From the NCBI RefSeq assembly GCF_963675165.1, contig NC_087379.1, positions 6,348,839-6,412,838 on the forward strand: DNA of 64,000 bases, written 5' to 3'. The DNA is from Halichondria panicea (Eukaryota > Porifera > Demospongiae > Suberitida > Halichondriidae). The notes beneath the pieces were generated by a model. That model was not told the DNA's origin, searched no databases, and worked only from the letters and a program-made list of their open reading frames with translations. The position numbers and the translations under genes were made by a program. Of this stretch, positions 33,042 through 48,731 are shown one piece after another. Each line of letters opens with the position of its first letter. The first letter of the stretch is position 1.

Positions 33042-34748
33042 ATGAATAGGTTTTGGGTGTTCTCGCTTTGTCTGGTGCTGGTGAGTGTTTCTCTGAGCGC
33101 TGCTCGCGACTTTACATTCACATTGAAACTGGGAGCAGGCCGCTCAGAGTGTTTCTACGACTACATCCATGAGGGGGCCTTCCTCGAGATTGAGTACCAG
33201 GTACACGTTCACAGAGCTAGAGCTAGAGACTAGCTAGAGACTAGTAGCTATCTCTTTCTAGTTGTAGTGATGTCTGGTACCTTTATAATGCTGCGTATTG
33301 TATTAGTTCGTTTTGCCATTTTACCTCGCATACGTTTAATATAAAACTATACCGTAAAAGTCTAATAAAGGCACCACTCTAATTGTGTGCCAAATGAAAC
33401 CATCAAAGCTATTTATTCCTGCAAATGGGGCGCCAGATGAGGCTCATGTATTTTTCTCCGGTCTATTTTTGCACCAAAGAAAATGTGTAATTTTTGTGTT
33501 TTATTCGGACGTACTTTATAGCTACAAGAATTACAATCATGCATCATGTTCAGTTGTGTGCATGTAGCTTGTATTTGAGTGATTTTGCTCCTGTCAATTC
33601 CACAGGTGATAGAGGGTGGTGACCTGGACATCAACTTTATGGTGACTGACCCCAATAAGAAGTCTATGGTGATGGAGCCTCACAGTATGGATGGTCTCCA
33701 TGGAATCGACATTAAAATCACTGGGGAGTACGAGATATGTCTGGATAACTCTTTCTCCAGAATGACAGGTTCGTGTAAACTCTGATGTCGTATTTAGTGT
33801 TTGCACCATTTGATAGTACCTGGGTCCCTGTAATGATACAAACTCTGTAGCAAGCATAATTATGTCCATACTTTGAAATTTTATTGAGGTTTGAGAGCAA
33901 TTGCTAGTTTTTCATGTGTAGAGTTGTTAAGACAACATATTCAGTGAGCCATCTGGTGAGGTAGTCTGTTATTGGTACGATAATTATATTAGGTTCCACT
34001 GTCATAAAATTGACCACGCACACACTGATTAGATAAGTTGGTGTTCTTTGATGTGATTATTGAGGATGATTCGGGTGAGACTGAGCCCCCTGAGGAGAAG
34101 ATACCCTACCAGCTCACCAAGGAGGGTGTCTATATGGACATGAAGACCAAGGACCTCATGGTGAGATCGTAGTGTGTGTGTGTGCTAATAATTATATTTG
34201 TGTGTCCACTGGTATAACGGATATTGTTGTGGATGTCTTTGTTCCTTAGTACTGACTGTCTCTACACGCATATGTACTGGTAGGAAGGGTTAGTGATTCA
34301 AGTGGCACTAGAAGAACCCAGTACAGAACTCCCCCCCTAGGCCTGTAGTTAGCATAAAGAATAGTATAAAAGTATCTTCATAATTATTGTAAGGAGTTGT
34401 CATTTATTCAGGTGTACACACAGGTATACATTTCTTGAGGAAAGCATTCAATACACTACAGTATTTTTCGACTATATAATTTGTATGGAAAAATCAAATT
34501 CATCCATGGATATCGTTCTCCAGGAAAAACTTGATGGAATTGGCAAGAAGCTCTCGAAGGTTGTTCAAACTCAGAACTACTTCCAAGCTCGTGAGTCTAG
34601 ACACAGACACACCTCCGACAGCAACCACACTCGAGTGCAATGGTGGTCTCTACTGGAGTGCTCTTTCATGGTCAGTATTGGTGTTCTGCAAGTGTTCCTC
34701 ATAAGAAGCCTGTTCAAGACTACCAGGAAAGACAAGATTAGGACATGA
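33042..34748 (+). CDS. p24/TMED family cargo receptor (GOLD domain)
   Basis: Exons 33042-33200, 33606-33768, 34033-34160, 34524-34748; 224 aa, normal for p24 proteins. A signal peptide (MNRFWVFSLCLVLVSVSLSA) is followed by the GOLD domain with SECFYDYIHEGAFLEIEYQV, the second cysteine in YEICLDNSFSR and an acidic loop. Next are a coiled-coil neck (EKLDGIGKKLSKVVQTQNYF), the family signature ARESRHRHTSDSN, and one transmembrane helix after RVQWWSLLE. The cytosolic tail LFKTTRKDKIRT keeps the Phe and basic residues used for COPII/COPI binding. Most like the p24-gamma group (TMED1/5). Role: cargo sorting in the early secretory pathway. Confidence 0.92.
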
Positions 34749-35047
34749 TTGCTCGCTAGATTTACACTCATCTTTGAATTACATAAATCTGTAATATTCT
34801 TGAAATCAAGTTCATTGTTTCTCTTCTGTACTGTATATACTGTACTGTACTATACTAGTATTGTAGTCATGCTAAATGTACATGTAGAGGTATCGACCCT
34901 TTTCCCCTTCTTTGCGGCCTAGAATCGAGGCTAATTTTAGATTTAGTGGGCGTGTGCACCACACCCAATTATTAAAGTAAACACCATTCTCCAAACAAAG
35001 AAGCTGTGTTGCTCGTTTTCTCACTTCTCTGGACAACTACAGTGGCT

Positions 35048-35669
35048 ATGAAGATGCTCAAAGTCTTGGTTCTTATTGGATTGATCCTACTGCCTTCCAT
35101 CTCGGCAATTGAAGATGGTAATAGTCTAAACAGTACCATGAGTACTTATACTTTTCTGAATCTATTTATAAGAAGACTCATAAGTAATGTTATTATTGAC
35201 TTTACTGTAATATGTATTAGCTGTCTATTGTACGGTTGGCTGCAGGTGCTGAGAGCTGCCCTGGCTGTGACCAGCTCAACACCCTGGACTCCATGGTGGA
35301 GCGTCTGAGCCAATCCGTTCAGTCACTCAACAATAAGGTGAGTGCATAAAATGTGGGCTTTAAAAATTGGAGTGTCATGTTTCATTAAAACCAAGTATCC
35401 ATTTTACCGTATGGGTCTACATTGAAGGTGGAGGTTCCATTGTAGTAAATCTGCGTGGTTTTGCGATACCGCTCAAGTGCATAACTTAATATTATTTTAA
35501 GCTAGAGTCTAAGTGTATGGTTTTGCAATACACGGTCCTATCGCCTAATATAGCACTGGGGTATTTTCTACTTGGCATTGTATCTATGTCAGAATCATGT
35601 GCAACTTCCGACATTAATAATGTGTTTTATTTGCACATGCAGGTATCAGAATTGGACCCTTCGATCTGA
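35048..35669 (+). CDS. Small secreted CxxC peptide, 62 aa
   Basis: Exons 35048-35117, 35246-35337 and 35643-35669 join in phase with consensus GT-AG sites. The product has a strong signal peptide (MKMLKVLVLIGLILLPSISA), a CPGC motif, and a short amphipathic heptad segment (LDSMVERLSQSVQSLNNKVS) before the stop. No family is recognised. It could be a secreted peptide that oligomerises through the helix, with the CPGC pair forming an intra- or intermolecular disulfide. The start is the ATG at 35048; a longer open frame upstream lacks a better signal. The small size makes the call less certain than for its neighbours. Confidence 0.6.
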
Positions 35670-36305
35670 TCGAGGGAAAAGTGGATTGCTGTGTCTTAAT
35701 CTAACTCAAGAATTTATCGTTCGGCCATCACTTTTTATTTGCACCTCTATTTTTTGCCAATCATGTTCTATAATCATTTATATTCATTTATGACGTCATG
35801 CTGAATTCAAAAATTAGTAGTGCTTCAAATACGATTTGCAATTACACCATGACTTGAATTAACATTCTAATTGGTGTTCCATGGCTTAATTAGTGGTCTA
35901 GTACTCAATGTCTGGTCAGGGAGGACTATAGCGAATTGACGGACGGTTTGATTCTGTCAAATTTTCATTTTCATTACATAATATACACGAGACAGCATTC
36001 AACAATGTATAGGTGTTGTCGTGTGAAGAATGTTGAACATAAATTAATCATGAACATGATTGAATGATGTGAGTTAAGTTACAGTGGGGCCGGGGTGACA
36101 CACAGTACATGTACAATGAGATGTGATTTATGGGCACAAATAAAAACCAAGCGATGGTCGTCTTAGAGATCAACGAAAATATTCTATATTAGATGCTCTT
36201 TGCTAGTGCGTGTGCAGAACGTATTACCAACACAAAATCACGTACAATACTATAGTAGTCTGTATAACATAGCAGTCTAGCTGGTGGGCAGTCAGGGTGT
36301 CTAGT
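35670..36305. other. Intergenic stretch
   Basis: 3' flank of the small peptide gene (+) meeting the 3' end of the LC3-like gene (-). AT-rich, with no repeat or gene seen beyond short chance frames. Confidence 0.5.
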
Positions 36306-39120
<2,815 letters not shown>

Positions 39121-39704
39121 TTATTGGAAACTGACACAGCGGAAGGGTTGCAACAATCAATAGATCTAGGCTAATTATTGTTTACACAACTACAAGTGTT
39201 TGTAGAATGCTTGTACAATTTTGTTTCTTGTTTTTCTTGTTGTGTGAATGAGCACTCAATTTCAGCTGTTCTTATTAAAAGAGCAAAAGCCAGTATCTGA
39301 TGGATGCTATGCGCATATGCACAGAGACTCTTAAATTTGTGTGCTCTCTTGCACATGTGGTCTAATAATGACCTCATGCATGCATAGTGCTCTAAAATAA
39401 CGCAACCTAGCGTTATTTTAGAGACAAATCGGCCTGGAACAGAGAGGAAGGAAGCTAAAAATATCTCTTGCCAGTGCTGCAGCAGAATACTCAGCTCCTT
39501 TTTACTAGTATACTGTCAAGAATCTGTAAGCAACTAGGTCTATATATATTGTTTGCGTCTAGATAGATCCTATATATATCTGGCTCACAGAGATTTAGCA
39601 CTGCATGCAGTATAAAAGCTAGTCTTGTTTATTACATCAGTTCTGTACATGCACTAGACCCTTTACGCATAATAAACAGTTCCACAGGACTCGTTAATTT
39701 ATAG
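39121..39704. promoter_or_regulatory. Divergent spacer between LC3-like and Pro-rich genes
   Basis: The 584 bases separate opposite start codons. The spacer holds a perfect hairpin, 39390-39403 with 39410-39423 (CTCTAAAATAACGC and its complement, 6-base loop). A related tctctaaaataa string occurs at about 11500. Otherwise no motif is certain. Confidence 0.45.
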
Positions 39705-41108
39705 ATGGCCTACCCACCCCCACCTGGAGGATACCCGCCCCTTCAGGCTGGAGCCCCTGGCTACCCCCCTCTCGGAGCATACCCACCCCCTGGAGCTCCC
39801 GGCTACCCCCATCTAGGAACGGGACCCCCTGGAGCTGCCAGCTACCCCCCTCCTGGAACAGGACTCCCTGCAGGGTACGCAACCCCTCAGCCTGGAGCTC
39901 CCGGCTACCCCCCTCCCGGAACAGGACCCCCTGGAGCTTACCCACCACCAGTCAGCACAGGATACCACCCTGCCCCTAGTGGAGTTGGATACCCCCAACA
40001 AGGTTACCCTCCACCTGGAGGACCGACGCCTGGCTACAGTGCACCAGGTCACCCTCCACCGGCTGGCAACCCCCCACCACAATACTCTCAACCGGTAAGT
40101 TCAAGGTGAAATTAATAGACACTATGTGCTGTCAGGAGGGCCTTGTACTGTGTAGTGTTCCTGTAGTTGTAGCAGATGGCAGTACATTTACATGTGTTTA
40201 TCTTACAGTAGGATTCAGTGCAAAAGTAGGGACTGCACCAAGCTCTAGTCACTCTTAGGCTCTGACAAATTATGCTCTTTTTCCTTTTCCACCTATTAGT
40301 TTTGAGCACTGCCTCAAATTCAGCCTTGCTTGTCGAAAGAACCCACTATGCCCCACATTGACGTTATAAAATCAACAGTAGTGGTAACAAAACAGTAGTA
40401 GTAACAAAAACTCGTTGTATTGTGCATTTATATCATAACTGAAGATTCAACACGTTCCGCAGCAGCAGAGGACTGTTGCATTTGCACCAAACTGACCAAA
40501 TTCAAACCCTATTATGCTCTAATTATGCCAGTATAATGACTTAACCATTATGACCCAAATTATGCCAGGGCCTAGTCACTCTGCTACCACTGCATGCAGC
40601 TACTGTACAGCTACAGTTACCTGTCTTGTACTGTCAAACTGGCATGTTAACTTATAATACAGTTTTTCACAATGTTCTCGTTCCCAAACAAATTAAGGCG
40701 CTGATTTAAGCATCTTATTGACCTATGTAACCAAAACCCTAACCCTTTTCTAGCTACCCGTCGGTGCTCTGGGTCATGATAAACACGGCAAACAAAAGAA
40801 GAAGAAAAACAAAGATCACAAGGTGAAGATCAAGAAAGACAAGGTACGTGGAGTGTGTAATTATTGAAGTAGCTGTATAGTGTGTGGGTGCAAGTGTGTT
40901 GAGGAAATCCTTCCATAAAAAGGAAGTGTTATGGAAGAAAGTACACTATTCATGTGTACCAATAACATGACTGGCTCAATCCACTCGTGTGTACAAACTG
41001 TGTCATTGTTCACTTGCGTACAATAATTTACAGATTCACATTGGCCCACTGAAACTGAAGGCTAAAAAACATAAGCTGCCCAAGTTCAAAGTGAAAGGAT
41101 TTGGTTTT

Positions 41109-41143
<35 letters not shown>

Positions 41144-41165
41144 CTCTAGCTCTGATTCAGACTAA
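39705..41165 (+). CDS. Pro/Gly/Tyr-rich low-complexity protein with Lys-rich and Ser-Asp tail
   Basis: Exons 39705-40094, 40754-40843, 41034-41165; 203 aa. Residues 1-130 are built of GYPPPG/GAPGYPPLG-like repeats (XYPPX type). Residues 131-160 are lysine/histidine-rich (HGKQKKKKNKDHKVKIKKDK). Residues 161-203 hold basic KLKAKKHKLPKFKVKG, then 14 serines and DSD, a likely casein-kinase-2 type acidic/phospho tail. No signal peptide or membrane segment. Similar architectures occur in glycine/proline-rich A3-like proteins of plants and animals and in annexin A7/A11 N-termini; the function is unknown. The exon 1 repeats are DNA-level repeats of about 30-60 bp, so length may vary between alleles. 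Confidence 0.82.
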
Positions 41166-41299
41166 GTGTACAAACTAGCCGCTGGATGTCCCTCTTATAC
41201 ATTTTGCAAATTTATAACTATTTTTATGTAATAATGTATTTTGCTGCATTGATTTAGAGATCACTTTTTAGTATAATAAACATTCAGTCAAAAACAAAC

Positions 41300-41877
41300 T
41301 ATAATGAAAGCACCGCGGGTGCTGATGCCTCGGTGGAGGTTCCAAAGCTACATAACATAAAACTACTAATAGCTAGCTTTTATACACACATTGATTATAA
41401 TTATCATGGTGGAACATCTTTAATTTTGCATGCAATCAACCGAATAGTGGGTAATGATCAACCATGATTGTTGTTAAAAACGATCGATGCCAAAAGTTCA
41501 AGTCTAAAATTATGGCTGCAAGTCAGCAGAGCCTTGCAGCTCTCTGCTCACTCTTGCAGCTACCAATAGCTAGCGTTTTAATGCAGAGCTAACTACTAAG
41601 TAGAGTAGTAACACTCGGTGAACAAGTTTTGCTACGGACTCTTCTGAAAAGGCTGCAATAGCATTCCAAGTAAGCAAAACTAGGCATAACTCGAGAATGA
41701 AGCATTATTTTGCAAATCCACTAATTAAAATCCAAGTATACATGACTAGAAGCCTATAGAAACTCTTACTTGCACTTGATTCATCCTTGAGCAGCTGTAG
41801 CGGTCTACACACACACACAGACACACAAACACACTACCGTATACCTCGCTTGCGCATGCGCACCGAGGCATAATTAT
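41300..41877. mobile_element. Dispersed about 575-bp TIR element, copy 2
   Basis: Full-length match to 15716-16286, with inverted ends ATGCCTCGGTG / CACCGAGGCAT. It fills most of the spacer between the Pro-rich gene and the Calx-beta gene. Non-coding. Confidence 0.88.
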
Positions 41878-42064
41878 TGTTTCAAGCTGGGAGATTAGTT
41901 GGTAACAGGGATCAGGTGTCATATACGGCACCTCGCTAATTAGATTCATAAACGTGTGAGTGGGAGTGGGCGGGACACAGGAAGCCATGTGCTTGCTTTG
42001 GACACAGGAAGATGAAATGATCTCAATTTTCTATTGCTAGTGAAACTGAAAGTTAGTGGCATAA

Positions 42065-42186
42065 TTACTTCCTTTGTTCCGTAATTTTCTTTGAATTTGA
42101 ATTGTTTGTTCCGTAATTTCTAATTTATTAATTTATTAATTAATTACTTCCTTTGTTCCGTAATTTTCTTTGAATTTGAATTGTGT
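42065..42186. repeat. 43-bp direct repeat upstream of Calx-beta gene
   Basis: The block attacttcctttgttccgta followed by attttctttgaatttgaattgt occurs at 42065-42107 and again at 42144-42186. The AT-rich linker between also repeats part of the unit (tttgttccgtaattt). Confidence 0.9.
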
Positions 42187-42469
42187 AAGTGTAAGTGTCT
42201 GTATTGCATAAGTTATCAAGTATTTATGTAATCATAAGTGCAATTAATACCCTGTTTGTATTTTGAAAGTGTAGTTTTTCAAACTTACAGGCACCTATTT
42301 ATAGTACCAAGTGGGTCTTGCATGTGTAAAGATGTGTTGATGTCATTGTTTTGAATCTTTGATGCACGGCCAGGGAGGATAAAAGCAGTGATACCTGCTA
42401 TAGATTTAGTTTTGCATGCGAATACAAATGATATATATGCGTAGATTTGCTTCAAAATCATATTTAGCT

Positions 42470-45400
42470 ATGGCCAATGAGATCATTCCCATCTTGTGCT
42501 ATCTGCTACTATGCACACTGACCGGAGGACATTCTCAACCAAACTGTACGCTACCAAGTATTTCTTTTAGTCAATTTTTGTGTGTGCCATAATTATGACA
42601 CTGGCTACTTTTGCAGTTTTCAACATCACCACGACTCAAGCTATCGTGTCCACCCCAAGCACAGTGCAGCTCATGTGTGTAGGTACCTCCAATCCTGATA
42701 TCCAGTCTGTAGTGTGGTATGACTCTCATGGCGACACACTCAACAGTACCTCAATGCTGAGAGACACTGATCACGAGAACGTGGTCCCTACTGTTAGAAT
42801 AGTGGCTACACTGGACGTGGAGAGGGTGGTGTGTGTCAATGCAGTCTACAGATGTGTGTTTGAGAATGAGGTGACATCATTCTTTGCTGATGTGGAATGT
42901 CCGTCAAGTGAGATAATTTACTGAGTTGCTATAATTATAATGCACCTGACTATGGTTATTGATGTACTTATAGTGGTGTACCTTACGAGAGTGACTGCAT
43001 GTTATTACAAAAACAGCTTATAGTCTTGTTGCACGATTATAAATTCCCAAGATGGTGGGTTGTTTTATGAATTCTGATTAGCATCTAACGAAAACAAAAG
43101 CAACAATACATTGATGCGCTTTGAATTTGTGTATCAATCTTACTAGATTTGTGATATCATCATAATAATTATCATTCACTGCTTCTAGTCACAGTCGAGT
43201 GACGTGTATGATTAAAATTCCCGAATCAGTAGTTTATGATGTAGCTCCTACAAAAGTAGCAGCACAGGAAGCATATAAAGTCCCAATTAATTGTACGTAA
43301 TCAAGTCGGGAGTACACCGATCAAATAAGTTTCTCATTTGATCATACTTATGTTGTCTCTTGTATCAATGCTTCAGCGAGTGTGTTCTCTGAGCTCACTA
43401 TGTAAAGAAATGCTCTTTATTCCCTTACAGTACCTGAGGTGACCTTTGAGTCGAGCTCCTACACTGCGGGGGAGGGGGACGGGCTGCTCCACGTGTGTCT
43501 CTCTGTACGCAACACCACTAATGGAACTATTGTCACCATCTCTGAGACAGACTCGACAGCTTCCAGTGAGTCTACACTAACAGCTCTCGTTACAATGTAG
43601 ACGACATAGTTTTTCCAAACTGCATGCTAGCAATCTGCCTATACCTTTACTTCATTATACTGTGTACATAATAAATTAATCCATTATCACTATATACTGT
43701 AATTATACATAGTTGTTTCTGTTTACCAGGACGAACAGACTTCTCCCTTGCCAGAGCCTTCAATCTCACCATCACTCCAGACCAGCTAGTCCTAGCCTCC
43801 AGTGATGACAGCTGCCACTACCTGTGTGGTCGACAGTGCTTCAGCATCCCCATCACACAGGACTTGGTGTTTGAGTACCAACTAGAGTCTTTTAGTCTGG
43901 AACTGAGAGTTCGTGATGTTCTGGCTCCGTTAACATCAAACACAACTGTCTATATTCAAGATGATGATGGTGGGTATAATTGTACCTTATTACCTACCAT
44001 GAATATAGCGTAACGTTTTCAAGGCTCTTACTTTCACTGTTTTCACTGTTTTTGAGGTATAGCTAACGACGGACACGACGTCATTGACATACCGTAAATT
44101 TATTCGACGAAATGTGTTTAGACACAGTCATAATAAGTGCCTCGAAAAGTTCGCGCTATACGATAATTATTTGTTTTGCCATCGATCAACTTAAAACAAT
44201 ATCAGCTTAGCCTAGAAATTGCCCTTATTTATACCCCTAAATCTATAATTGACCATAATTATGGTTAATACGGTTTATCCACTGCAGAGTTAGTGATTGG
44301 CTTTGAGAGAGCTGTATACACTTTTAGCGAGGGGGGTGGGGTGTGCACGCCACAAGTGAGACTGTGTGCCCAGGTCACCGGGAGCATTCTCGGACTTCCA
44401 CTGGAGGTGGTCCCAGTCTGGAGAGCAGGAACAGCCGTGGGTAAGCATTGCTATTGTTGTTGCTGCCTACTACTTAATCGGGTATTGGAAACGCTCGTGT
44501 TAGCACTCATAATTTACTAGGATGATAATTGTCTTCAGGTGATGGTTTGTAGGAGTACGTATCTAAGTAGATGATTTCTTAACAGCATTCCAATAGCGAT
44601 CAAGTATCTAGAATTACTAAACGCTCGTCAGTCGTATAGTTACTCTTTGTATTCTTTTTCAGAGGGTGTTGACTACCAGCCCCCGCCCTGCAACTTCACC
44701 TTCTCCCCTGGTGGCTCTATAGACTGCATGGACCTTGACCTGATCAATGATGACGTGGCTGAGCTCACAGAGACCCTTTCCGTGATTGTTGGGGACGTGT
44801 TTGTTGATGGGAGGAGGGTGGATGTGGGGGGTAGAGTGAGGACGGACGTCAGGGAAACACTAATACAGATCACCGACAATGATGGTGAGTATAATTCTTC
44901 TATTGCTATATAGATATTTTGTGTTATTTCACAACATGAGTGTCACTTTTCTGTATGTATCTACATTATTTTATGGATATAGTGTGAAGTTGAAGGCATC
45001 TCAGCACAGCAGCCAAATAATAGCTAACTTTCATATGTAGAACTGGAATTTTAAGCACGTACGTAAGATTAAATCTTGTTTCCACTTCTGATTCAGTGTT
45101 TGAGGTATCATTTGAAGAGACTGAGTACACTATCCATGAGGCTGGTCCAGGGGAGAGTCACACTGCCCTGAGGGTGTGTCTGGTACAACGGGAGGGGGGT
45201 GCTCTGTCAGCTGATATGGGCGAGGATGGGGACTCCCTAATGGTTGACATCACCATCAGCACTTTAGATGGAACTGCGACAGGTAGAGCCATACAAATGC
45301 TGCCCAAGTTGAATGAATATAAATCACTCAGAATTTGGCAGTGTCTTAATTCACAGTTACATACATGTAACTAGGTAAACACCTGATCCATAATTATAGC

Positions 45401-48400
45401 CTTTCTAATTATTTCCTTTCTTTCTCGTGATTCAAGAATTCTACCTTTCACAGATCCGTGTACATAGTCTAGAGTAAGTTCTGTAAGAGCTTACAGATAG
45501 TGAGCAAGCTGACATCTATTTACTTGCATTTTGCATTGACTTATTTGCTTCAGGTGGACATGACTATGTTAGTGTGAACTCCACCCTTTCTGTCCGTCTA
45601 CCCCTCTCTGAGAGTGTGTGCGAGTGTGTCGTGGTCCGCAATGATCAAGTAGTGGAGGCTACAGAGACATTCACGATGCAGCTGGCTACCTCCCACCCCT
45701 TTGTCAATACTGGGGGTAGAGTCGCTACAGTCATGCTCAGAGACAACAGTCCATCTGGTAAGTACGTGTGCAGTGTGGGTCTATTGCACGCACACTATAA
45801 TTTACCTGTCTTGTAATTTAGTCTTCTGTGTTGCTTTTTTAGTGGTTGAAAACCGTGACGCTTTATAGTCCTGTAATACAATACATTATGTATTTTTTTC
45901 AACTGCTGTGCTCTATAATTATGCCAAAGGTGAGTTCTTTCAACAAGTTTTACTCATATATTGGCGTACATTTTATCTGAGCATGTATTGATACCATAGT
46001 TATCGTGTGTTCTATTGTTTGCAGCTGTGAGCGTTGGCTTTGAGCACTCCCAGTATAGTGTAAGAGAGGAAGACGTTAGTTTGGAGGTGTGTGTGACGGT
46101 GGTGGGAGAGTACCAGAGGAGCATTCATGCTCTACTCTGCTCAGAATCAGGCAATGCCACAGGTGACTGTTGATTTGGCAAATGTATTCGCTACTAGCAC
46201 TGATAAACTTGTACATTGTATCGGAGCTAGGGTATCAAGAGCAGTAGATCCTCAAACGTTGCGACCATAAATCATAATTATACTGGTGAAAGTGTGCAAT
46301 CGCAATAAGGCACTTATATGTACATTACATCATCATTTTGTACTGTAAGTAGTATTTCAGGCATTGGGATTAGTGAGAGTTCCTGTAGTAACTATTTCTA
46401 GCACTGCCCTTGCCGAAATTATTATAGCTGACATAATTATTTGCACATGATAATTATAACTTTTACACAAGATTGATCTAGCTCCGATAACAAACCTGTG
46501 TAGCTCACACTTTTTCAGGGCCCAAACAAATTATCACTGATGCTACCAAACAGCTACTAAATGATTGCTTATTTAATTACCATATTTACTTATACACTCA
46601 GGGAACGTGGACTTTGTTGAGATTCTAAACCAACGCTTATCATTCTCTGCTAACCCATTATCACCGCCCCTCTCTGATGGTCGGATCTGTCTCAATGTCA
46701 CTGTGCTACCAGACACTCTGTTGGAAGCTGACGAGGTATTTACACTGAGTCTGCAGTCGTCTGACACAGCAGTTCACCTGACGCCCTCGACAACTACCAT
46801 CGTCATCCTCAACGATCAAGGCAGTGAGTCTATGATGTAGATGTATACGCGTGCACTTGCACAGACTCAATACTAACCTTGTATTTATAGTAATATATAC
46901 CGTACTACAAATTTATTCAATAGAGTGAGTGGGAGAATTAATACGTACTTGAATTAGCTAAAAAAATAATGATATCTTTATTATAATCCTATCTACGCAC
47001 ATAAATTATTTATACTATAGCCACTATAACTATAACCGTGTATCTTACTTCATGCATCCTTACTGTGGCACCTGCAGCTCTCCCCACGCTCACGTTCACC
47101 AACAACACTCCATCAGTGGTGGATAATGAGGTTCATGCTGATTTCATCCTCACCCAACGTGAGCAGCTCTCCTCGGTGACTTGCTCTCTTTCTGGCCCCG
47201 GCAGAACACCCACCATCACTCTGGACTGTAAGTAGATCAGTCCAGTGACTAGCTGTCAAAGTACGTATTTTTGTAGTGAAATTGTCTGTATAGTTAGTGA
47301 CGTGATCACTCTTTGGCGGATAAACAATGGCTGTAATAAAAAGGTGGCCTGCTAACATAGGTTAAAACATTCGCTAAATGTAGCTATGTCGTGTTGAATA
47401 CATAATTATGGTACTGTTTTGTACAGGTTCGTCAGGTCATGTGACATACACAGATCTCCCTATCCGTCGACAGCAGTTTACGCTGACTGTAAATGCCCAC
47501 CTCCTCTCAGACCCTAGGCTCCACCCACTGAACCTCGCCACTGTAACCCTCAGATTAGGTACTACTAAATTAATTATAACACCATGATGTCTGAACTTTC
47601 TAGCAGGTAATTATCTTGTAAACACAGCGATATTGCGGAACTAATATAATATCACCCCCTTCAAGTGCATACTGTGACAAACCTAAGTCTCGCAAACCAC
47701 GCCCCTTCACATGAAGAAGGGTCTGGCAACAATGTGCATAATTATGTTAATTACCTACTCACTCTCACGCCCACTATATAGAGTGCATGTGCATGGGCGT
47801 GGAAGATTAGTTGCTCAGCCTATCAGTACGCTAATTTGTGATGTCTTTGGGTATGGTTTTATGATACAAGTGGTTGATGATAACGATTTACAAATCTACA
47901 ATCTGATTGGCAGCACCACACTGTTGCCAGACCCTTATTTGTGTGAAGACATGAATGATGGCTATAATTATTATACACTATAATCATTGTACATTTTATA
48001 GCCATCATTTTTTCCTATAGACCACAGTGTTTGCTGGCTGCATCCTATCAATGGAGGGGTGGTTATTGTGGGAGAGAACAGGGTCACCTTTGAGTGGCAA
48101 GCAACTGGACCGTCTTCTAGTGAGAGAGTGATCGCGTTTCTATGCAGGAGAGATCGAGATCAGACCGAGAGACCTTGTACGTGGAATGCTTACTGTATAT
48201 TGTATAGCTGTAACTGTTGCTTAGACTACAGTTTAATATTTATTCCTAACCCGTAATAATAGAATTATAATTAATAGCTTCTTTGAAAGGTGCAATTCAA
48301 GAAAGTAGCTAGAATTACGTATACATGTACTATAATAATAGACCCAGTGTGCAGAGTTACAAAGCAATAATAGACGTTCTTGTATTATGCACACAAACAC

Positions 48401-48549
48401 GCGCACACACACACCAACATGCAGGCAACTCTCCATACATTTGGCAGAACCCATCTCCTGGCAACCATCTGCTATTTGTGACACCTGTCTTCACTACAGG
48501 CTGTAGGAGACACATCACAAGAGAGTTTAATTTTACTTACACTGGCTAG
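42470..48549 (+). CDS. Secreted Calx-beta repeat protein
   Basis: Exons 42470-42545, 42617-42907, 43431-43565, 43730-43969, 44288-44440, 44663-44884, 45097-45282, 45554-45757, 46025-46162, 46602-46823, 47078-47227, 47427-47558, 48021-48176, 48425-48549; 809 aa. Every intron is phase 1, typical of shuffled extracellular modules. A signal peptide is followed by an Ig-like/Cys-containing domain (exon 2). Then come Calx-beta modules, each over two exons: opening strands VTFESSSYTAGEGDG, VIGFERAVYTFSEGGG, VSFEETEYTIHEAGPG, VSVGFEHSQYSVREED; closing strands ending TVYIQDDD, LIQITDNDG, VATVMLRDNS, TTIVILNDQG. A Cys-bearing C-terminal region lacks a transmembrane helix, so it is probably secreted. 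Calx-beta folds bind calcium in exchangers and matrix proteins; the partner is unknown. An intron insertion near 47.65-48.0 kb has only a chance frame. Confidence 0.86.
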
Positions 48550-48731
48550 AGGCACTTACGTACCTGATGCAATATCAAGTTTTGAACAATATTTTATGTT
48601 GTGATCTAAAGGTATTTTTATTATTAGTGCAAGTACGTAATACTTCATAATAATTATGAACGAACTAGTTGGTAGATTATAAGCTATAAAAATGTTTTTC
48701 TCTAACAGCATAAAGTGTTTGCAACAGTACT

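Noticed and set aside
47711-47983. 90-codon open frame in a Calx-beta gene intron
   Set aside because: The flanking exons join in phase without it, and its hydrophobic start does not lead into any domain.
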